Shown: positions 35,022 through 45,917, numbered from the stretch's first letter. The stretch: 64,000 nt of DNA from Gnetum montanum (GCA_015680685.1 MNCI01028269.1:66203-130202); one strand, 5' to 3'. Numbers and translations are program-made. The notes: generated from the letters alone by a model not told the origin.

Positions 35022-36689
35022 ACTACAAGCCTAACGCAAATATAAGAGGTTGTTCGAATCTCCCATAGGCATCATAAAGAGAGTCATCTACCCAGGCTCG
35101 ATTTAAACAACTTTTTCAATTTTTCAGGAGGCTATGACTTAGATCCACATTAACATTTACAAGCTTTCTACGATGCCTACACATGGAATAACATTGATAA
35201 TGGTTGGCAAAAACTAAAGCTCTTTCTTATGACACTCATTGGCCAAGAAAAAGTATGGTATCGATCGTTAAAACCAAATTCAATACGATGTTGGTCAACA
35301 ATGGTAGAACTCTTTAATGAAAAATATCAAACCTACACAAAAGTGTCACCCTTGAGGAAACAAATCTAAGGATGGAAACAAGCACAACGTGAACCCTTGG
35401 ACATGGCCTTAGAAAGATATTATGCACTGTTAAACAATTGTCCAAGCCATGGGTTCTCCAAGAAAAGGCTAATGTACCATATCATTGATGGGCTACTTAA
35501 TGAAACAAGAGAGACCTTAGGAATGTATGCCCAAGGTCAACTATATGAACTACGAACCCATCAAGTCCAAGAGCTTATTAAGTGGATAGCAAAAGAGGAA
35601 GGAGAAATGGCTAGATGGGAGAGTGTTGAAAAACATCAATGGGACCAGAATCTCAACTTAACAAAGGTCCATAATCATAAAAAGGAGAAATCAACCTATC
35701 ACAAGGAGAAATAATCATCTTTGCCAATACAATAATCACTAGAAGAAGTCAAGGAAAAGATCAATAAGATGTTGGAATGGACACATAAAAAGTGTGGAGA
35801 ATTTATTGATATTATTGGAGATAGATTTTTGAAAACTCAAGAAGCAGGACAAAACATTAGACAATCGGAAAGAAGGGATAAGAAAAATAAGAGCTCAACT
35901 TCCAATCATACGTATGAATGCAACATATGCCTGTACGATCATCCCAAGGGCCAATGCCCAATATTGTTACATTTACATGAGCATTGGGGAAACATGTTAC
36001 ATCCAGAGTTCGTACAGAGATACTGTGTTCGATTACATTGACAACAATCCCAGTCATGGGAGAGACCACCCCTAAACTGGAGACATCCTTCGTATCATCC
36101 GAACCCAAATGCTTATCTTGTTCAACATCTTATTTTCCCAACTGGGTCAACATACTCTATCTCACTACATTACCATTATCCTCAATACTATCAACCCATG
36201 TCCTCAACACAACCACCGCCTTGTGCACCACACACTTCTCCTAATTTTCAACATTCTCATCCTTTCCCTCCTTCTACATCACCACCAACTATTCCTAAGG
36301 TGTCTGCACCATAGCAACAACCCCCGAACATTACTTGTGCTAATGTTGCCAACAGCAGTGAAAGACCTCAGCAACATCGAAGGCATCCCTCCTTTAGAAA
36401 TCACCCTAGGAAGGGACAACACAATTCTGAGGCCATTGCACCCTCCAACTCAGCACAAGTCCAACCCTGTGGTGCACCATTATCTTCGAATCCAACACCT
36501 CGTGTCACTTCATCAAGGCTACCAACTCATATTCTAACAACAATATGGCCCAATGAACACAGCCATGGAAGGCATCATCCTGATCCTTGCATACCATCTA
36601 ACAGTCCCAAATATCATAGTGGGTCAACTCGTTATCCAGGAACTACATCGTATAAATTGCCCCAATATGCTTACTATGATGAAGTGTGT
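35022..36689 (+). pseudogene. gag: gag of outer element, main part
   Basis: The gag core includes KLKLFLMTLIGQEKVWYRSL and RWSTMVELFNEKYQTYTK (about 35210-35340), then LERYYALLNNCPSHGFSKKRL (from 35397). A coiled region and the zinc knuckle CNICLYDHPKGQC (C-x2-C-x3-H-x4-C, about 35920-35958) follow, then a Pro/Gln/Thr-rich tail. The N-terminus is missing: compared with the inner copy about 190 bases, including the ATG, are absent exactly at the single unknown base 35021. The frame is cut at DEVC by the inner element and resumes at 45332 (EPQWGK), in frame. Stops present. Confidence 0.82.
36685..36689. other. Target-site duplication of inner element, left copy
   Basis: TGTGT, identical to 45327-45331. 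Confidence 0.9.
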
Positions 36690-37486
36690 TGATGAGTCAT
36701 CATTTGGGTGACCACGATATCATGTATGTGATCTCGTAGCTTGTCTCCTCATCTATAAATAAGAGGTAGATAGATGAGTAAGGGAGTTTTTAGTTTAGAG
36801 TCAGTTAATTTGTAGTGTTTTCATTTTTTTCTCTCAACCCTTTTTCTCTCCATGCATGCCTGCAGTGTGGTGATTGTATTTGTACGAAATCCTTTATTCG
36901 AGTGTGACGTACTTGGACATGCACATGACCGGCAATAAAGATCGATACTACTTCATCATTGCAGCATTCACTTAGTTTGATTAGTTATTTAATTAATTTT
37001 TATTTACTAATTTCCTAGTTAATCTCTCACCCTTATATCATGTTAAAACACGAAATGAGTATGACTTGATTACAAGCATTTAAGTGTGACTACTTGGTAA
37101 CCCAGTACCGTACGTAGGATCCGCGCTTGGTAATCCCAGTGGTAGATGTGCATGAAGTTCAAGATGTGTATGGATAATCAAGGAATGGATGCTCATCACA
37201 CTTAGGCTATTTTAGATTCTCTCACTCTTTCTCTCTCTTAGATTAGTTAATATTACTTTCCATCACCTTCAAGAGTAGCGTTATATTAGAAACCACATCA
37301 TACACCTCACTCTGGACTAAACCATATGTGACAAAGATAATACTAGTCCAGGTGGGAAGATAGTGAACTACAACCTAAGGCTAACTATCTAGATGCCACA
37401 ACTAATCCATCTACGGAGTTCGACCAGATCACACGTGTAATGCTCGTATTCATTGGTTGAGTGTAGGGGTACCTCGCCACTCATCA
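36690..37486 (+). repeat. Inner element 5' LTR
   Basis: 797 bases, TGATGAGTCA...CCACTCATCA. The U3 palindrome block is shortened (one repeat fewer than in the 3' LTR). TATAAAT is at 36754-36760. Confidence 0.92.
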
Positions 37487-37487
37487 T

Positions 37488-37505
37488 TAGCGCTGTTGCG
37501 AGGGA
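37488..37505 (+). other. Primer binding site, inner element
   Basis: TAGCGCTGTTGCGAGGGA, one base after the LTR; a decayed tRNA-Asp complement. Confidence 0.8.
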
Positions 37506-37626
37506 TGGTGCTAGTTATCTAGATTAGTTATATTATACAAGGATGTTGTATAGAAATTAATGATATATCTTTTAGAAATAAATAATTATAAAAAGTCACA
37601 TACAATTCACACATAACTTCACAACC

Positions 37627-39630
37627 ATGCCTCTCCTACAAGATTACAATAATGCCACACCTAGTGAGGAAGTTCATTGGAGAACCAACGAACTATATGA
37701 TAAAGAAGATTGGAGTACGCAACCTGAAGTGGGGATTTCTTATAAACATAAACAAAGGCAACATCATCCCAATGCACAAAAGCATAACTTACAAGATGAC
37801 GATGAACCCCTACTGGCCACTACAAGCCTAACGCAAATACAAGAGGTTGTTCGAATCTCACGTAGGCATCGTAAAGAGAGCTGTCTGCCCAGGCTCGATT
37901 TAAACAACTTTCCTAATTTCTCAAGAGGCTATGACTTAGATCTGCATCAACATTTACAAGCCTTCTAAGATGCCTGTACATGGAACAACATTGATAACGG
38001 CAAAAACTTAAGCTCTTTCCTATGACACTCGTTGGCCAAGCAAAAGTATGGTATAGATCGTTAAAACCAAATTCAATACGACGTTGGTCAACAATGGTAG
38101 AACTCTTTAATGAAAAATATCAAACCTACACAAGAGTGTTAGCCTTGAGGAAACAAATCCAAGGGTGCAAACAAGCACAACATGAACCCTTGGACATGGC
38201 CTTAGAAAGATATTACGCATTGTTAAACAATTGTCTAGGCCATGGGTTCTTCGAGGAAAGGCTAATGTACCATATCATTGATAGGCTATGTAATGAAACA
38301 AGAGAGACCTTAGGAATGTATGCCCAAGGTCAACTATACAAGTTATGAACTTATCAAGTCCAAGAGCTTATTAAGCAGGTAGCAAAAGAAGAAGGAGAAA
38401 TGGCTAGATAGGAGAGTGTTGAAAAACATAAACGGGACCAGAACCTCAGCTTAACAAAGGTTCATGATCATAAAAAGGAGAAATCAACCAATCACAAGGT
38501 GGAAACATCATCTTTGCCAATACAATAATCACTAGAAGAAGTCGAGGAAAAGATCAATAAGATGTTGGAATGGACACATAAAAAGTGTGGAGAATTTATC
38601 GATATTATTGGATATAGAGTTTTGACAACTCAAGAAGCAGGAAAAAACATTAGACAATCGAAAAAAAGGGATAAGGAAAATAAGAGCTCAACTACCAATC
38701 ATATGCATGAATGCAACATATGCCTATACGATCACCCAAAGGGTCAATGCCCAATCTTGTTACATTTACATGAGCACTGGGGAAACATGTTACATCCAGA
38801 GTTCGTACAAAGATACTGTGTTTGATCACAGTGGCAACAATCCCAGTCATGGGGGAGACCACCCCTAAACTAGAGACATCCTTTGTATCATCCAAACCCA
38901 AATGCTTATCTTGTTCAACATCCTGTTTCCCCAACTGGGTTAACATACTCTATCTCATCATATTGCCATTCTCCTCAATACTATTAGCCCATGCCTTCAA
39001 CACAACCACTGCCTTATGTACCTTACACTACTCCTCAATTTCAACATTCTCATCCTTTCCCTCCTTCTACATTGCCACCAACTGTTCCTAAGATGCTTGC
39101 ACCACAACAACAACTTCCGAACATCACGTGTGCTAATATTGTCAATAGCAATGAGAGACCTCAGCAACATCACAGGCGCCCCTTCTTTAGAAATGACCCT
39201 AAGAAGGGACAACATAATTTTGAGGCCACTACATCCTCCCACTTAGCACAAGTCCAACCCTGTGGTGCACCCTTATCTTCGAACCCCACACCTCATGTTT
39301 CTTCATTAGGGCCACCAATTAACACTCCAACAACCATATGGCCTAATAAACATAGGAATCGAGAGCAACAACCCAATCCTTGCATACCATCTAACGGTTC
39401 CAAATATCATAGTGGGTCAAGTCATTATCTAGGAACTACATCATATAAATTTCCCTACTATGTTCACTATAATCAAGTGTGTGAACCCCAATAGGGTAAG
39501 CATGACTGGGCCCCAATAGGGTAAGCATGACTGGGCCCCAATATTTCCAACATGGAAGGATCCTCATCTTCCATTTATTAATCCTTGCCATCCTCAACCG
39601 ATTAGTTATGGGGGATATCCCCCATTCTAG
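37627..39630 (+). pseudogene. gag: gag of inner element
   Basis: The most complete gag in the window, about 668 codons with a few stops. It starts at ATG 37627 (MPLLQDYNNATP), which opens a 113-codon frame. The gag core at about 37990-38350 contains GQAKVWYRSLKPNSIRRWST and ALERYYALLNNC. An acidic/basic linker and the zinc knuckle CNICLYDHPKGQC (about 38714-38752) come next, then a Pro/Thr/Asn-rich tail (38991-39494) and an end at SYGGYPPF, stop 39628-39630. A small tandem duplication lies at about 39488-39545. No protease follows. Likely role: particle protein and RNA packaging. Confidence 0.85.
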
Positions 39631-40277
39631 TAACAAGTAGGATTAATAACCACTTTTATTTTCTTTAATTTTACAACTTTTTGTTTTTCAGTTTTTCAAT
39701 TTTCCATTTCTTATTTTATCATTTTGTCTTTTTGTCCTTTTACGTTTTTTATAAGTAATCTAGTCTATGAATAAAACACTCATGTGAATCGTTGGTTGAG
39801 GTGTGTTCTATGTTATCAAGTCTCGAGTGATTAATTATTTGGATAGTGAGCCCATTACACCCACTCATCCATTCTACAAATAAGAGGTTCTGTTCAAGGA
39901 TACAGTGATATCCTTGACATTTTTAAAAAACTTAAAATTAATTCTATGTTCATTGTACCCAGAATGAAGAAGGATGGACCAAGAGGGAATGATTAGGGTG
40001 TGACATCAAAGGGACTTGCAAATTCTCTTTGGTGACATCTGTGGGAGTTATCATGCAATGAGGTTGTACTAAGATCCTTGTAGATCTAATGAAAAATGGG
40101 AGTAAGAGTAATCAAAAGGGCACTAAAAAATCCAATGCTGCTCTGGGGGGTTCCACTGGAAAGACATGCACCCATGCTTGAAGGTTGGTGGCTTCTTTGG
40201 ATTCAGTATTCAAAAAAAAGAAAAAAAAACAATAAAGGAAGTGCCAAAAAATAAAAATTACTCCTCCCTTGAACAAA
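39631..40277. other. Spacer after gag, inner element
   Basis: Begins with a T-rich stretch (39650-39760, repeated TTTT and TTTTCA runs), then sequence conserved in all three family-2 copies up to an A-rich microsatellite-like run at 40212-40233. The run varies in length and composition between copies (compare 45835-45880). Nothing coding recognised. Confidence 0.5.
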
Positions 40278-40400
40278 ATGTCAAGTGATCATATGCCTTA
40301 TTGTTATGGTACTCTCATAGTTGCTCATCATGGGATGAAACAATGTGATGTAATTGGTCGGAGGAATGGACTTGATCCTGATCTTGGAACGACGGGTTAA
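40278..40400 (+). CDS. Conserved 40-codon small frame, inner element
   Basis: A short frame (MSSDHMPYCYGTLIVAHHGM..., 40 codons) between gag and ORF2. It is present with the same start and the same stop position in the outer copy (45918-46040) and, with an in-frame five-codon deletion, in the third copy (58274-58381). Its sequence varies at amino-acid level but stays open in all three, unlike gag and ORF2. I recognise no family. It may be a real small protein, an upstream regulatory frame, or chance. Confidence 0.3.
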   Translation: MSSDHMPYCYGTLIVAHHGMKQCDVIGRRNGLDPDLGTTG

Positions 40401-41029
40401 TGACACGTTAATCATGCTTTACACACAGGATTCACTGTGCCCTGGATCAGTTACCTCATGTCCCAATCTCTATGATCCCTTCTTTATTTCATCTCATCTC
40501 ACTGTTCATGTAATTGTAGCTCATGTCGTGTGTAACATAGAATTCTTACCTCATCCCTATGATAATTACATGTGTGTGTTTTGTGGAATTAGTGTGGATT
40601 ACATTTAACCCTTCTAGTGCCCATGGACACTTTAAGTGTGGTTACACAAGGGCATTATAGGTTAGAACCTGCTTTGGGGAGGACCCACTTGTGTAATTTT
40701 TTTTGTAATCTTCACTTATGACATAGCTCACACACACCATTTCTTACCCTCAATATATTTTTAATGATTTTCTTTCCCTACTACTATCCCTCTGAATAAT
40801 AACATTCCTGTGTACCATTACATGACCTTTTTCTCTCACCTACCACCCAAGGTCCTTATTGATACAACCCACAGATCATTATTCATGCCTTCAAAATCAT
40901 CTAATTACCTGAGAACCCCTTCATAATAGCCCAATGTCCTAAGTTACACCATTGATTTTAAGAAACTCTTCAAAAATTTGGTATTTTATTGTGGTGCCCA
41001 ATGTCACTAGGGCCATGTTATTAAGTACA

Positions 41030-41103
41030 AGATATCGCAACCGACGCGATATCGTGTATGTGATGTATCGTACGCGATATCGCGTCCCATTTTCCTATAA
41101 ATA
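41030..41103 (+). promoter_or_regulatory. Internal U3-like promoter block before ORF2, inner element
   Basis: Contains several GATATC-type palindromes (from about 41032), the last a perfect 12-base CGCGATATCGCG at 41073-41084, followed 12 bases later by TATAAATAGG (41096-41105). This is the architecture of the element's own LTR U3 (palindromes, about 20-50 bases, TATAAATAAGAGG), yet it lies about 1.4 kb after gag and 480 bases before the ORF2 start. A matching block exists in the outer copy. Promoter activity is inferred. Confidence 0.6.
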
Positions 41104-41581
41104 GGTGACCCCCTCGTAACACTTAGCTTCATTTTGCACACATCACGTGGGGGAGTTTTTCAAATTTTTCTCTACAACTTGCGATTGTGTGACCCTTGCT
41201 TTCATATCCATATCTCGCTCGCTGGTACTCCGATTTTAATTCCATCTAAACTTGCTTGAACTCTGAGTGTTCAGGTTAGTCGTGGGGGAGGGACACTTGC
41301 CAAATAGTGCCTAACTTTTTTAGAATTTATCATCGTCCAAAGGACATTATCTAGGGTAATTAGCTATACCACTTAGAATAATTGTGCCAAAAATCATTTA
41401 ATCCCTTTAGGTACACCAGAAAATTAAAATTGGAAACCACCTAAGTAACACAAACTCATTATTACAATCTTTCGGGCAATATCACATGGAGATTAAAAAA
41501 ATTAATTAATTAAGGCAAGTAGTAAGGTATAACTTAATTTCAAAAATAACCTTACTATTGCTTGGCCCCGTGTGATTGCAG

Positions 41582-44344
41582 ATGGCCCCGAAACGTCAAC
41601 AAAACGAAGGTTCTGCTCAAGGTGGAAGTAAACGACCTAGGAGAGGTAGAAGATAAGTCCCTGCTAGAAAACATGCAGAACAGGAGGAAAAATCATTCAG
41701 TACTCATCAAGATAACCCTCCTATCGTACAGTTTGGGCAGGTAGATGGAGGAGTTGCTGCAACGCTTGAACAGGGATAACATCTCATGTTGCCCCAAGAT
41801 TGTGTTCAGGCCATCCACGAAAAATCGACATTCACTGCGTGATTGTGGAATTAAACTTTGAATTATTTGTAGAGTTCACTCCTGAGGCTATTAGGGATCA
41901 CCTCAAAGGATCTCCTTTATGGCCTATCCTCTCTAAAAGTAGTGCTTGGTACCTAGGGGAGATGTACCAATTCTGGCACAATGGGGAACAAGGCACCACC
42001 GTCAATATTTGTGGTGTGATAGTTAATTTCTCTGCACAGGCCATCTCAGAAGTATTAAACCTTCCAAATATAGGGCCCAAAGTTGCTCAGTTATCCACCC
42101 GTTCTGACCTTGATGTATGACGGGATTGGTTGGAAAGGGCTTATGGCAGAGATAAAACATTTGGTGAGTTGATGACAGAAGAGAGAATCTACTTCAAAAT
42201 TGAAACTTATCACCTCTTCACCATGAAGGGCTTAAAAAAAATATCAACGTATGTGGCAAGAGGATGTGCAGTGCTGATGGGAAAGGCTAACGCTAACTTT
42301 TCCATCTATATTTAATGAAGATCCGAGGTAGTTTGAGGAACAGAAGATAAGGAAGATGGAATTTCCTTTCCCTTGTCTTATCAGAAAGTTGTGCAAACAT
42401 GTTGGTATTAGAGGATACACTAATGATGTCCTCCAAAAAGCCCAAACTACTTCATGAATTGTTAAAGTCGCCAGCTCCAAGGAAAATCACCGGTGAGATG
42501 CTGGGACCAGAAGAAGAAGAAGAACAGATGGTTGGACCAACTACAACTCAACTCGGAGGACCTAGCCAACCTCTAAGAACAGGATCCAGCTAACAATAGG
42601 AAGAAAGGCCTAGCATAGGCCAAGATCAGCTGCCACTACAAGACTATAGACCATTGATGAGCCATCTCAAGGCCATCGTTGAGACAGTCAATTGGGGAAG
42701 TCGTGATGACGCAAATCTCTTTTGGGTCATTAAAGATGTCATTCAATCCACTATTTCTTTGAATTGCACAAGGGATGAAGTGTCTATTCATATAGGAGGA
42801 TGGGGAAGTGTTTAGTCACAACAGATCTCAGGATACATGGCATCTTTTCAAGTCCAATTAGAAACCAGTGAAGGGGCCACTATGGTGGTTAGGTAACATC
42901 AGGATGCTATGGGAGCCGTAGACGTGGTTGTACACCACATCAAAGAATCATTCAATGTACCTATTATGCCACTGGTAGATCTCATAGGAGCACGGGATGC
43001 TCAAACTTTGGCTGGAACCTCAATGACTCCTGCAGAACATGAGGATGCACTTGATCGATTGCTACAAACAAGACAAGTAATGACATCCATGTTTGACATC
43101 CCTCAGGATGTTACAACAATTCAGTCAGATCTCATTTCCACAAAAGGAAAGCTGATCTTAATAGAAGTGAGGGCTGAACATGCTTAAGCCGAAGTGCAGA
43201 AATTACAAGAGTAGCTCATGGCCCTACAAGTAGCACATTGAGATCCTTTGCAATTTGTTCTCTCAAACCAGCTAGATAATTTCAGAACTAACCAATTAAC
43301 CAAGCTAATCATAGAGAATAAAAAGGTGGCTAAAGAAAAAGAGAATGCTATTTGGGATGCATTTGCAGCATAGGCACAAACTCATGTGCATCTCAAGGCA
43401 CTCAACACCTTACAAGAGGAAAATAAACAACTTGTCATCGACAACCTTCGGTTGACCACTATGGAGAAGCAAAAGAATGTTCTCGAAGAACATTTTCATC
43501 AGTTGCGGGAACAATTTATTTGGGTCAACCAAGACATAAGCTGGTTAGCCAAGGAGAATTGAACCCTCTCAATGGAGGAGGTATACGCAATTCATCAAAA
43601 GATAGCCATCGAAATAAGCACGTGAAAAAATGAGGCTAAATGGCATGAAAAGCTAAAGGAGCACATTCGAGATTAGGTGGGGATGTACAAAAAGATACTT
43701 GAGAAGGAGATCCATATGGCCAAGGCCCACATCAATGCTATCAGTGCTCAACACACTGACTGGCATGTCATATTGGACACATATGCCTTTGCCCACCAAG
43801 CGAAAGTTAAAAACTAGGACCTACATATTCAGGATCTGATAGAATACATGAAGTTGGAAAACCTGTGGTATGCCAACCTTGTCATGTTAATAGCAGGATG
43901 CCTAAGAATAGAGCTTGAGTAGCAGGTAGCAACCACCTATGTCAAATACGAAGTAGAATTTGTAGAACACAAGAAGTTGTTGGAAAAACTAGAGATTGCA
44001 AATTATGGGCAAGCTACCAAGGCCAAAAAGGTGTCGTAGTAGATTTGGCTCGATGGCTAGCAGATTTCCAAGGATACAAAGATAAAGCTAGAGCCTATGA
44101 AGAGGAACGATGGGTGATTGCAGCTTGGTATGTCAAGGCCAATCAAATGTTTCCACAATTACCCTGTTCGTGGGAAGTGTTGACTCTGTCAAACATCAGA
44201 ACATTAGCATGGATAACACAAGACACTCGAATCAAAGAGGAGAAGCTCTAGGTCATACTCCAACACCATAAAGTCTCAAAACTTGGAGCACAAGACAAAG
44301 AAAAAGCACCAATGGAGGAGCCACTGCCACCAGGAACTACATGA
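41582..44344 (+). pseudogene. ORF2 of inner element: ATHILA ORF-1-like domain plus coiled coil
   Basis: About 920 codons with several stops and shifts. The ATG follows TGATTGCAG directly. Order: basic N-terminus (MAPKRQQ..., KRPRRG, a possible nuclear signal); a domain at about residues 75-230 with AIRDHLKGSPLWP, YQFWHNGEQGT, VNICGVIVNFSAQAIS and a short WLERAYGR segment, resembling plant 'ATHILA ORF-1' and 'putative plant transposon protein' domains; a middle part; then a long heptad-rich coiled coil (about 43180-44040) with EYMKLENLWYANL and AWYVKANQMFP; Pro-rich end APMEEPLPPG. No enzyme motifs. Could be an RNA- or chromatin-binding accessory protein; function not shown. Confidence 0.7.
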
Positions 44345-44499
44345 GTTCCAAAAATTTTATAGATTGTAGCACATTCTTTGTGTTTTGTCTTTGTTTTATT
44401 TTCATTCCACACTACAACATAGTCCCCTTTCACCATCCAATAATCCCATACCTATCCATTGTGTAATTGCTGTAACTCTAGGATGAGTTTTCATTCAGT

Positions 44500-44509
44500 C
44501 GTGGGGGTA
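44500..44509 (+). other. Polypurine tract, inner element
   Basis: CGTGGGGGTA directly before the 3' LTR, preceded by the conserved GAGTTTTCATTCAGT lead-in. Confidence 0.8.
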
Positions 44510-45326
44510 TGATGAGTCATCATTTGGGCGTTCGCGATATCGCAGCCCAACCACGATATTGCATACGCGATATCGCAGCCGGTCTCCTCATCTATAAATA
44601 AGAGGTAGACAAATGAGTACGGGAGTTTTTAGTTTAGAGATAGTTAGTTTGTAGTGTTTTCATTTCTTTCTCTCAATCGTTTTTCTCTCTATGCATGCCT
44701 GCAGTGTGGTGATTGTACTTGCACGACATCCTTTATTCGAGTGTGATGTACTTGGACACACACATGGCTAGCAATAAAGATCGAGATTAATGCATCATTG
44801 TAGCATTCACTTAGTTTGATTAATTATTTAATTAATTATTATTTACTACTTTCCTAGTTAATCTCTCTCACCCTTATCTCATGTTAAAACATGGAATGTG
44901 TACAACTTAATTATGAGCATTTAAGTGTGACTACTTGGTAACCTAGTAGTATACCTAGGATCTGTGCTTGGTAATCCCAGTGGTAGTCACGCACAAAGTC
45001 CAAGATGTGTATGGATAATCAAGGAATAGATGCTCATCACACTTAGGCTAGTTAGATTCCTTCTCACCCTTTCCCTCTTAGCTTAGTTAATATTATCTTC
45101 CATTGCCTTCAGGAGTAGCATTAGGTTAGAAACCCATCATACACCTTACTCTAGACTAAACTATACGTGATAAAGCTAATACTAGTCCAGGTGGGAAGAC
45201 AGCGAACTGCGACCTAAGGCTAACTGTCTAGATGCCACAACTAGTCCATTTGTGGAGTTCGACTAGATCGCACATGTAATGCTCGTATTCGTATGGTTGA
45301 GTGTAGGGGTACGTTGCCACTCATCA
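44510..45326 (+). repeat. Inner element 3' LTR
   Basis: 817 bases, TGATGAGTCA...CCACTCATCA. The U3 has CGCGATATCGCAG twice (about 44534-44580) and TATAAAT at 44593-44599. A 94-base tract (45053-45146) is identical to the outer 5' LTR (34639-34732), while the partner LTR differs there. Confidence 0.92.
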
Positions 45327-45331
45327 TGTGT
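45327..45331. other. Target-site duplication of inner element, right copy
   Basis: TGTGT, identical to 36685-36689. Confidence 0.9.
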
Positions 45332-45452
45332 GAACCCCAATGGGGTAAGTATGGCCAAGTTCAATACTTTCAACATGCAATGATCCTCATCTTCCATTTA
45401 GTAATCCTTGCCATCCTCAACCGATCAGTTATGGGGTATATCCCCCATTCTA
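45332..45452 (+). pseudogene. gag: gag of outer element, C-terminal end
   Basis: Continues gag after the inner element: EPQWGK, then a frame rich in Pro and His ending with SYGVYPPF-like sequence at a stop near 45450. Removing the inner element with one TGTGT copy joins GTG TGT GAA CCC in frame, giving VCEP as in the other gag copies. Confidence 0.8.
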
Positions 45453-45662
45453 ATAATAAGCAGGATTAATAACCACTTTTTTATTTTCTTTAATTCTACA
45501 ACTTTTTTTTTCTAGTTTTTCATTTTTCAATTTATTTTTTTATCTTTTTTATTTTTTTGTCTTTTTTACCTTTTACGTTTTTTATAAGTAATCTCATCTA
45601 TGAATAAAACACTCATGTGGATCGTTGGTTGAGGTGTGTTCTATGTTATCGAGTCACGAGTG

Positions 45663-45702
45663 NNNNNNNNNNNNNNNNNNNNNNNNNNNNNNNNNNNNNN
45701 NN
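45663..45702. other. Assembly gap (40 N)
   Basis: Forty unknown bases. The flanks align with inner-element positions about 39833 and 40081, so the true missing length is probably near 250 bases if the copies are collinear. Confidence 0.85.
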
Positions 45703-45917
45703 GTAGATCTAATGAAAATGGGAGTAAGAGTAATCAAAAGGGCACTTAAAAATCCAATGTTGTTCTAGGGGGTCCCACTAGAAAGACATGCATCCATACT
45801 TGAAGGTTGGTGGCTTCTCTGGATTCAGCAATCGAAAAAAAAAGAAGAAAAGAAAAAAAAAAGCAAAAGAAAAAAAGGAAGTGCCATAAAACAAAAATCA
45901 CTCCTCCCTTGAATAAA

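Larger units (their letters stand above)
36690..45326 (+). mobile_element. Inner family-2 element, non-autonomous, structurally complete
   Basis: LTRs 36690-37486 and 44510-45326, perfect target duplication TGTGT (36685-36689 and 45327-45331), primer site and polypurine tract all present; total 8637 bases. Contains gag (37627-39630), a spacer with a 40-codon frame, an internal promoter-like block and ORF2 (41582-44344). No protease, RT or integrase. Inserted in the gag of the outer copy of the same family. The LTRs differ by roughly 12-14% by eye, so the insertion is old. Confidence 0.94.

Noticed and set aside
38991-39494. 167-codon Pro-rich frame as a separate gene
   Set aside because: It is the C-terminal tail of gag, collinear with the same tail in the other copies.
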